Shown in pieces: positions 57,203-64,000 of a stretch of 64,000 bases of DNA. Position numbers and translations under genes: made by a program. The stretch is from Atherinomorus stipes (taxonomy: Eukaryota; Chordata; Actinopteri; Atheriniformes; Atherinidae), in the NCBI GenBank assembly GCA_023101725.1, contig JALJCO010000034.1, forward strand, positions 1 through 64,000, read 5' to 3'. Every line of letters begins with the position of its first letter. The stretch's first letter is position 1. The notes beneath the pieces were generated by a model. It searched no databases and was not told the origin of the DNA. It saw only the letters and a program-made list of their open reading frames with translations.

Positions 57203-57601
57203 TGGGAACAGTTTGGAGCTGGTCCCTTCCTCTTCCAACATGACTGTGCACCAGTGCACAAAGCAGGTCCATAAAGACCTGGATGCAGAGTCTGGTGTGG
57301 AGGAACTGGACTGGCCTTCACAGAGATACAGTAGAACACCTTTGGGATGAACTAGAGACTGAGAGCCAGGCCTTCTCGTCCCACATCAGTGTGTGACCTC
57401 ACAAATGTGCTTCTGGAAGAATGGTCAAAAATTCCCATAAATACTCCTAAACCTTGTGGACAGCCTTCCCAGAAGAGTTGAAGCTGTTCTAGCTGCAAAA
57501 GTGGACCAACATCATATTGAACCTAATGGATTAGAATGGGATGTCACTGAAGCTCATATATGAGTCAAAGCAGGTGAGCAAATACTTTTGGCAATATAGT
57601 G
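57203..57601 (+). mobile_element. Tc1-like family C, 3' fragment
   Basis: Matches 44835-45251: gggaacagtttggagctggt, then ccaacatgactgtgcaccag, to the terminus ttttggcaatatagtg at 57601, followed by TA. It has small deletions compared with the longer copy (for example around 57320) and no open frame of use. Confidence 0.8.
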
Positions 57602-57647
57602 TAGGATAGCAGCACAGACCTTTTAGTTTTTAAGTAGCAGTTAAAAC

Positions 57648-58529
57648 TTAAAGGAGCTGTATCATGCTTTTCAAACATTCCAAAAGTCAAATACAGGCAT
57701 TTATATGCTAAATATGTTCCCACCGCCACTATAGAAACTAATTCGGTGTTAAATATTAAATTTTTTATGCGTCTAATTTCCAACATGGAAGTAAGATGGC
57801 TGATAGTCCTGAACCACTGAAGCTCTCGACCAATCTCAACGTGTTTTAGGCCCATTTCATGACGTCGCCCCAGAAGAGACACAGATTCTGAAGGGTCACA
57901 GAATTGTTTTTAGCACTGGCTTCGGCACTCACGTGGACGTTATTTGTAAACATTGATGGATAATCGGACTCCGATCGACGGGATAAACTGGACCAGCCTG
58001 TTATGGAGGTGTATGCGCTCGACCCAGAGACTGATATGGAGTTTGAAGTTCACGCAGTACCACAGAAGTACCACAGAGACCCCTGACAAGTAAGTAAACA
58101 AATCATAGGCGTTTTCACTCACCAGCTTCATGATTGGTGCTACATCGTTGCGTATACCGGTGATCAGTTAGTTATGTTGAGCTTGGCCTGAATATTAATA
58201 TATATATTAATATACAGTTTGGTAAATTATTTGGAAAAGGCATGGAAGCTCAGACAGAACTCTCTGTATCCTGAAATTGTATAACTGTTTGTATGTTGGA
58301 CATCTTCCTCTGTCTTTTTGTTATGTTAAAAGGTATTAGTGTCATATAAGCCCATATGGGCTGGGCACGCAAGTGTATGACACTTAAATAAACCAATCAA
58401 TCAATCAATCATATACTACTCAAATATGCACAAATGAAGAAAAAAACAACTTAAATGAAGATTTTTATGAGGAAAAAACGTGCTTGAAAGCTCTTAAAAG
58501 TCCATTTTTCATGATACGGCTTCTTTAAA
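57648..58529. mobile_element. MITE with ttaaag-g-tatcatg ends, carrying a LINE tail
   Basis: ttaaaggagctgtatcatg (57648-57666) and catgatacggcttctttaa (58510-58528) match as inverted repeats at 17 of 19 positions. A LINE-like tail lies inside at about 58240-58415. No transposase. Confidence 0.65.
58240..58415 (+). repeat. LINE-like 3' tail with hairpin and (AATC)n
   Basis: It ends in the perfect palindrome agcccatatgggct (about 58348) followed by acttaaataaaccaatcaat, a layout (stem-loop, then short repeat) common at LINE 3' ends. Clade unknown; no coding part. Confidence 0.5.
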
Positions 58530-59135
58530 CTTAGAAAGGTCTTATTTGGGAAGGAACTTCATTTTAAAAACACAAAATATCATGAAAAGCCCTGAACCAT
58601 GGACTAGGGCGTAAATTGTATCATTATCCACAGTTTTGGAAACAAAGGCAACTATATAAAGACATTTCTCAGGTCTGCATGTAAGAAATACTTTGCTTGA
58701 CCTGCGTTACCTTTCCGTGCACAGCTTTGTCCCAGTGGCTGTGCTCCCTAAATGTAATAATTACACCTATGCAGTGGATGATAAATGCACTGATGTGGTG
58801 GGAGTGAACCCTGCAGCAGCGATTGGTCTGGTTAAATGGATTTCAGCCACGGCACAGTGAGGCCCTGGACATTTAGGGCTTTCTACTTCATTATTACTCT
58901 GTAGAGCTGAAAAAATAAAAACAAAAACAGCAGCTCTTATTTCACACAAACATCCAATGCAAACGATGAAGGTCCTTAATTCTGTTTTTACTCTGCATTA
59001 CTGCTACAACTCGGCACTGAAAAATGATGTCACATCAGATAATTTCACCATTAGATTTCTTTACCTTCATTATTTTCTTTCATATGCACGTTTTCTCTCT
59101 TTTAGGTCACTTGTCTGGGTTTGCATGGAAGATAA
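58530..59135. other. no gene recognised
   Basis: No frame above ~65 residues with a known motif. Confidence 0.45.
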
Positions 59136-59138
59136 GCT

Positions 59139-59460
59139 TTAAAGGAATAGTACACCCACAGAATGATGGTCCTTCTTTTTCTACTCACCCTCATGCTGAG
59201 CAAGACTCTGGAGCACTAATATTTCAAATGCAGCCGGAGATCTGGGGGGAGGGGTTGTTTTCCCCCAACTTTCATATAATGGAGGTCACTGGTGACTGAA
59301 CCAAAAAGGTCCATAAAAGTCCACATAAACTTGGCAATATTCCTCCATACTCCACGTCCAATGTAACCCAAGTGTCCTGAGTGGGTAGTGTCCATAATTT
59401 AGTGAAAACGACATCATTTAGTATATTTATATTTAGTATTCTGAATGGTCGCTTAGGGGA
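59139..59460. repeat. possible MITE fragment
   Basis: taaaggaatagtacacccac followed by a ctcaccctcatgctgagcaa block resembles the start of a widespread fish DNA repeat, from recall. The other end was not found. Confidence 0.35.
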
Positions 59461-59849
59461 AAAAAATGGAGAGAAAAAGTAATCTCTGGACACATGAATT
59501 GATCTATAGAAATTAATATGAGAATCAATTCAGAATTGGACAATCATTTTTTTTAAACACAGCCCTAATCCCCCATAACCGATCGATCCTGTAGGAGAGG
59601 GATCCACAGGAGTAGTGCAGGGCAGAAAACTTTTTCATTTTCTTTCCCACAAATATGAATCCACAAGATGAATCCAATGTGTTGTAGTGAATGGATAAAT
59701 GGAGGCAGATGTCCTCTTCAGTCAGACATCCTCACACTGCAACACACAGGAGATCTCAGGGTGTGCAACAGTCTCACATCATAAGATTAGCCTAAACGTG
59801 TCCCTCCAAGCATCCTGCCTCCAGATCAAGATGTTCCTTATGGAATGCC

Positions 59850-60470
59850 ATTTTATTCATAATTAAATAAATAAATAAATACCAAAATAAATAAGTGTTC
59901 CACAATATAAATATATAAAAAATGCACAAAATAATTGTTTCCATATTTATTTATTTAGTCAGTTATATGTTTAGTTATATATTTATTTATTAAGTTATTT
60001 ATTTATCTATTAGTTTAGTTATTCATTTATTTAGTTATTTATTTATTACGTTATTTATTTATTTATTTATAAAGTTATTTATTCAGTCTTATATTTATCT
60101 ATTTAGTTTTAAGTCATTTATTTATTTATTTATTTAGTTATTTATCTATTTATTAAGTTATCTATTTTGTTATTAAGTTATTCATTTATTTATTTATTTA
60201 TTTATCACGTTATTTATTTATTTATTTATAAAGTTATTTATTCAGTCTTATATTTATCTATTTAGTTTTAAGTCATTTATTTATTTATTTATTTAGTTAG
60301 TTATTCATTTAGTTATTTATCTATTCATTAAGTTATTTATTTAGTTATTAATAAAGTTATTTATTTAGTTATTCATTTAGTTATTTATCTATTTATTAAG
60401 TTATCTATTTTGTTATTCATTAAGTTATTCATTTATTTATATATTAAGTTATTTATATAGTGAAACTTTT
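59850..60470. repeat. AT-rich (TTTA)-derived tandem array, ~160-bp period
   Basis: Built of ttatttatttagttatt variants. A longer unit containing ttattcagtcttatatttat recurs at about 60080 and 60240, a period near 160 bp. It forms the outer part of the left arm of the large inverted repeat; the mirrored array is at 63530-64000. Confidence 0.85.
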
Positions 60471-60700
60471 ATTTTGTGCTCACACATATTTTGGGAGGCT
60501 TTTATTTTGCACCAAGACTTTGTGCTGCTTCTTTTTGCGTTTCTTTATTTCGCATCCTAATATTCAAATTTAGGGGCGGGGTTGTGGAGTGATGCAGCTG
60601 ACGACCTATGACAGGCTATGGCTACGTCTCCACGCGTCTGTACGCAACACTGGTCGATAGACGGCGGCGCCATTATCAACAGTGATGGGCGGAACTTCTG

Positions 60701-60910
60701 GTGCTCACAGGAAGTAGCAGTTTAGTCGTGAAAAGGCTGGAACAGATCGCGGAGATTCGTGTTTACGTTTGCATCTGGATAAAGCTAAAGGATAAAGAAA
60801 CGAGATGTCCTGGAGTTCAGGGGCATCATGTGTCCATGGTTGGACATTCAGATCATGAAGTCCCTCACGGATTTTTTTCTATTACTGGTCGTTACGTAGT
60901 TAGCGCCTAG
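60701..60910 (+). CDS. small frame in left arm, unknown
   Basis: A 69-residue frame whose mirror image lies at 63075-63284 on the minus strand with one residue difference (EIRVYV against ENRVYV). The start is MLTGSSSLVVKRLEQIAE and the end FFSITGRYVVSA. No domain recognised. Because the arms are duplicates, conservation between them does not by itself prove coding. Listed as a hypothetical frame. Confidence 0.25.
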   Translation: MLTGSSSLVVKRLEQIAEIRVYVCIWIKLKDKETRCPGVQGHHVSMVGHSDHEVPHGFFSITGRYVVSA

Positions 60911-60911
60911 C

Positions 60912-61217
60912 ATGTCACAACGGGACGGGAGCTCTGCAGGGACACAGGACAGGTCTTCTTCCACAACCTGCTTTACTGCTGTGGAGGTTCTGGGCTCGTT
61001 TCACTTTGGCTCTCTGCAGCAACCCAGCTGGGAGAAACAGATTCTGGTCCTGGAGTCCTGCATCCACCGCAGACAGAACCTGGTCCTGGAGTCCTGCATC
61101 CACCGCAGGCAGAACCTGGTCCTGGAGTCCTGCATCCACCGCAGACAGAACCTGGTCCTGGAGTCCTGCATCCACCGCAGACAGAACCTGGTCCTGATCG
61201 GTTTCACCTCTCACTGA
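60912..61217 (+). CDS. small frame in left arm with 12-residue repeat, unknown
   Basis: The 101-residue frame starts two bases after the previous stop. It reads MSQRDGSSAGTQDRSSSTTC, then FHFGSLQQPSWEKQ, then four copies of LVLESCIHRRQN, and ends LVLIGFTSH. The mirror copy (62876-63073, minus) has the same ends with one copy of the repeat, so the frame survived a change of three 36-bp units. This follows automatically from a unit length divisible by three, so it is only weak support for a protein. No known family. Confidence 0.3.
   Translation: MSQRDGSSAGTQDRSSSTTCFTAVEVLGSFHFGSLQQPSWEKQILVLESCIHRRQNLVLESCIHRRQNLVLESCIHRRQNLVLESCIHRRQNLVLIGFTSH
61045..61196. repeat. 36-bp minisatellite, four copies
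   Basis: Units start at 61045, 61081, 61117 and 61153 (core ctggagtcctgcatccaccg), with a partial fifth. They are nearly identical; unit 2 has gcaggcag for gcagacag. One unit only occurs in the right arm (62905-62940, reversed). Confidence 0.95.
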
Positions 61218-61750
61218 CGGAGGCTCCGGTTTTCTGACGGGACTTCCATGTGATACTCCCAGCAATAAATCCATTTTGGTGTTTTTAACAGGTTACAAGA
61301 TTATTTTGAACAGCCGGTGTTTCATTCTGTAATAAACTGATGTTCACAACCTGGACAGGCTGATATCTGACTGCTGCTGCAAAGCAACACAAACGTGTTG
61401 CAGCCACGAGTTTTTCTACTCGGATAAATATGAAGCTCACATGTAGGTTACACCAACACACGGGCAAATATGTCACAAATCATCTTCTTAATTTGGATTC
61501 GTTTTATTCAAAGACACTGTACTTACTTTGTATCCATTCCTTTCCTCGTGCCACCTTTTCATTCCCTCATATTAACCACGACCACCCAAACCCCCAATAA
61601 TAATAATTATGATGATAACAAAAATAACGATAATAATAACAGTACATTGCATTTATATGTGCCTTTCAAACCCTCAACGCATATACATAATAAGAAGGAA
61701 TAAAATAATAAAAGGAAGTGAGAATCCAGTGTAGATGTGAATTTAATCAA

Positions 61751-62351
61751 ACAGCTCCTGTGGAAGGACAGCAGTGATGGGGAGGTTGAAGTCATATTAC
61801 GAATTTACACCATCTAAAAAAAAAAAAGTTTCCATCTCTTGTTTTAAATTCCTGACGAGGCAAAGCATTAAAGTTTTGTATTTGTGAGCTTGGACATTTA
61901 CCAGATTGCTGACCTTCATGTTACACCTGAACAGGTAAATAACATTATGTTAGCAGACGTTTCTACTCCAGCTCAGTACAAGTTTATGAAATCATCTTCA
62001 ACATGCTGTTCAGTCATCTGAAATTAGATGACTCGATCAGATCTGCACAATGTTCAGTAACTTTAATCCAAAAGAAGACAAATGCATAGAGATCCTCCGT
62101 CCCTGCAGTCATCACGTTGGTGAACGTGTCCGGCTGAGCTGCTGCTCTGACGTCCCTGATGACTCGCGCAGCTCTGGTCTGATCAAGGAGTCAGATGGTA
62201 GACAGACGGTAACGATATTCACATCCCTGTTTTTTGTGTGCTTCCATCTCACCATCATGCTTTAAGTATATGTAATGATAGGAATGCAACTATAAAGAAT
62301 AAATCTGAAAAATAGTAAGAAAATAAATTAGCGAATATACAGACAAGCTGG
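61751..62351. other. spacer of the giant inverted repeat
   Basis: 601 bp without a counterpart in either arm. A 71-residue plus frame at 62050-62265 (MFSNFNPKEDKCIEILRPCS...) shows no known motif. An A-run lies near 61817. If the structure is a mobile element, this is its only unique part. Confidence 0.6.
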
Positions 62352-62875
62352 TTGATTAAATTCACATCTACACTGGATTCTCACTTCCTTTTATTATTTT
62401 ATTCCTTCTTATTATGTATATGCGTTGAGGGTCTGAAAGGCACATATAAATGCAATGTACTGTTATTATTATCGTTATTTTTGTTATCATCATAATTATT
62501 ATTATTGAGGGTTTGGGTGGTCGTGAGGGAATGAAAAAGTGGCACGAGGAAAGGAATGGATACACAGTAAGTCCAGTGTCTTTGAATAAAACTTGTCCAA
62601 ATTAAGAAGATGATTTGTGACATATTTGCCCGTGTGTTGGTGTAACCTACATGTAAGCTTCATATTTATCCGAGTAGAAAAACTCGTGGCTGCAACACGT
62701 TTGTGTTGCTTTGCAGCAGCAGTCAGATATCAGCCTGTCCAGGTTGTGAACATCAGTTTATTGCAGAATGAAACACCGGCTGTTCAAAATAATCTTGAAA
62801 CCTGTTAAAAACACCAAAATGGATTTATTGCTGGGAGCATCACATGGAAGTCCCGTCAGAAAACCGGAGCCTCCG

Positions 62876-63073
62876 TCAGTGAGAGGTGAAACCGATCAGG
62901 ACCAGGTTCTGTCTGCGGTGGATGCAGGACTCCAGGACCAGAATCTGTTTCTTCCAGCCCGGTTGCTGCAGAGAGCCAAAGTGGAACGAGCCCAGAACCT
63001 CCACAGCAGTAAAGCAGGTTGTTGAAGAAGACCTGTCCTGTGTCCCTGCAGAGCTCCCGTCCCGTTGTGACAT
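62876..63073 (-). CDS. mirror copy of the small repeat-bearing frame (right arm)
   Basis: 65 residues, identical to the left-arm frame in its first ~37 residues apart from PGWKKQ in place of PSWEKQ, then a single LVLESCIHRRQN and the common end LVLIGFTSH. Unknown function, same caution as for the left copy. Confidence 0.3.
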   Translation of the reverse strand: MSQRDGSSAGTQDRSSSTTCFTAVEVLGSFHFGSLQQPGWKKQILVLESCIHRRQNLVLIGFTSH

Positions 63074-63074
63074 G

Positions 63075-63284
63075 CTAGGCGCTAACTACGTAACGACCAG
63101 TAATAGAAAAAAATCCATGAGGGACTTCATGATCTGAATGTCCAACCATGGACACATGATGCCCCTGAACTCCAGGACATCTCGTTTCTTTATCCTTTAG
63201 CTTTATCCAGATGCAAACGTAAACACGATTCTCCGCGATCTGTTCCAGCCTTTTCACGACTAAACTGCTACTTCCTGTGAGCAC
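63075..63284 (-). CDS. mirror copy of the 69-residue frame (right arm)
   Basis: Counterpart of 60701-60910 with one residue changed. It precedes the repeat-bearing frame in the same order and spacing as in the left arm. Unknown. Confidence 0.25.
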   Translation of the reverse strand: MLTGSSSLVVKRLEQIAENRVYVCIWIKLKDKETRCPGVQGHHVSMVGHSDHEVPHGFFSITGRYVVSA

Positions 63285-63529
63285 CAGAAGTTCCGCCCAT
63301 CACTGTTGATAATGGCGCCGCCGTCTATCGACCAGTGTGACGTACAGACGCGTGGAGCCGTAGCCAGCCTGTCATAGGCCGTCAGCTGCATCACTCCACA
63401 ACCCCGCCCCTAAATTTGAATATTAGGATGAGAAATAAAGAAACGCAAAAAGAAGCAGCACAAAGTCTTGGTGCAAAATAAAAGCCTCCCAAAATATGTG
63501 TGAGCACAAAATAAAAGTTTCACTATATA

Positions 63530-64000
63530 AATAACTTAATATATAAATAAATGAATAACTTAATGAATAACAAAATAGATAACTTAATAAATAGATAAAT
63601 AACTAAATGAATAACTAAATAAATAACTTTACTAATAACTAAATAAATAACTTAATGAATAGATAAATAACTAAATGAATAACTAACTAACTAAATAAAT
63701 AAATGACTTAAAACTAAATAGATAAATATAAGACTGAATAAATAACTTTATAAATAAATAAATAAATAACGTGATAAATAAATAAATAAATAAATAAATG
63801 AATAACTTAATAAATAACAAAATAGATAACTTAATAAATAGATAAATAACTAAATGAATAACTAACTAACTAAATAAATAAATGACTTAAAACTAAATAG
63901 ATAAATATAAGACTGAATAAATAACTTTATAAATAAATAAATAAATAAATAACGTAATAAATAAATAAATAACTAAATAAATGAATAACTAAACTAATAG
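63530..64000. repeat. AT-rich tandem array of the right arm
   Basis: The mirror of 60007-60470: ataaataactaaatgaataa variants, with the ataagactgaataaataac unit at about 63730 and 63908 (period ~180 bp). It continues to the end of the window. Confidence 0.85.

Larger units (their letters stand above)
60007..64000. repeat. giant inverted repeat (left arm 60007-61750, spacer, right arm 62352-64000+)
   Basis: Reading the right arm backwards gives the left arm almost base for base. Examples: tgtgctcacacatattttgg at 60477 against its complement near 63500; gttgtggagtgatgcagctg near 60581 against its complement near 63400; gtagatgtgaatttaatcaa (61731-61750) against ttgattaaattcacatctac (62352-62371). 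Differences are scattered substitutions plus a 36-bp repeat present four times on the left and once on the right. The last base of the window pairs with 60007, so the structure may continue outside. Confidence 0.93.

Noticed and set aside
61045..61196. Regular 36-bp repeats resembling a CRISPR array
   Set aside because: The units are directly adjacent with no spacers and the DNA is vertebrate; this is a minisatellite.
60007..64000. Assembly fold-back artefact as sole cause of the palindrome
   Set aside because: The arms differ by many scattered substitutions and by minisatellite copy number, which a duplicated read would not show. It still deserves a check with spanning reads.

Overview
This is a stretch of animal, almost certainly teleost fish, nuclear DNA. 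It is packed with the transposable-element mix typical of ray-finned fish: at least five Tc1/mariner families, an L1-like LINE, L2-like and Rex3/RTE-like LINE tails, a tRNA-derived SINE, a Ty3/gypsy LTR retrotransposon, a piggyBac-like element, hAT-type elements with exact 8-bp target duplications, many MITEs, and (TA)n, (CA)n and (GAAT)n microsatellites. I found no host protein-coding exon, rRNA or functional tRNA gene that I could defend. The window reads as intergenic or intronic repeat sediment.

Layout. 1-3.05 kb: remnants of three Tc1/mariner families, a hAT MITE with a perfect 8-bp duplication, a possible DNA element with a perfect 43-bp palindrome, and a SINE tail. 3.39-12.56 kb: one essentially full-length L1-like LINE on the minus strand. 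Its poly(A) tail is a T-run at 3391 and the same 10 bp flank both ends. It has ORF1, a broken ORF2 (two frameshifts plus a hAT MITE in the endonuclease domain) and a 3.7-kb extremely G-rich 3' region. 12.6-26 kb: mostly unrecognised DNA with MITEs and Tc1 remnants, including one whose transposase fragment has DD36E spacing. 26.3-27.9 kb: L2-like LINE tails and a (GAAT)n array. 28.4-28.6 kb: a possible MADF-domain fragment.

28.63-36.53 kb: a piggyBac-like element (TTAA flanks, matching ends) that was hit by a Ty3/gypsy element (29.32-36.35 kb). The 823/824-bp LTRs of that element differ by eye only in one T-run length, so it inserted very recently, yet its gag-pol reading frame is interrupted at four places. 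38-45.3 kb: a MITE holding a full SINE, two Tc1 elements (one split by about 1 kb of unknown DNA), a Rex3/RTE-like tail and a mariner-like MITE. 46.5-51.75 kb: nested inverted repeats around an element with CAGTGTTTCCC ends, itself carrying a complete Tc1 copy. 51.81-53.30 kb: a 1.49-kb hAT-type element with a perfect 8-bp duplication. 55.5-59.5 kb: SINE, Tc1 and MITE remnants.

60.0-64.0 kb (running off the window): the most unusual structure. It is an inverted repeat with arms of at least 1.65-1.74 kb around a 601-bp spacer. Each arm carries the same small reading frames and ends in a long AT-rich tandem array. A 36-bp in-frame repeat is present four times in one arm and once in the other. 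It resembles a foldback-type element or a diverged palindromic duplication and is my main candidate for something undescribed.

The recognisable proteins serve mobilisation: endonuclease and reverse transcriptase (L1, L2), gag, protease, RT, RNase H and integrase (gypsy), and DDE transposases (Tc1). Nearly all are visibly disabled; L1 ORF1 is the clearest intact frame.
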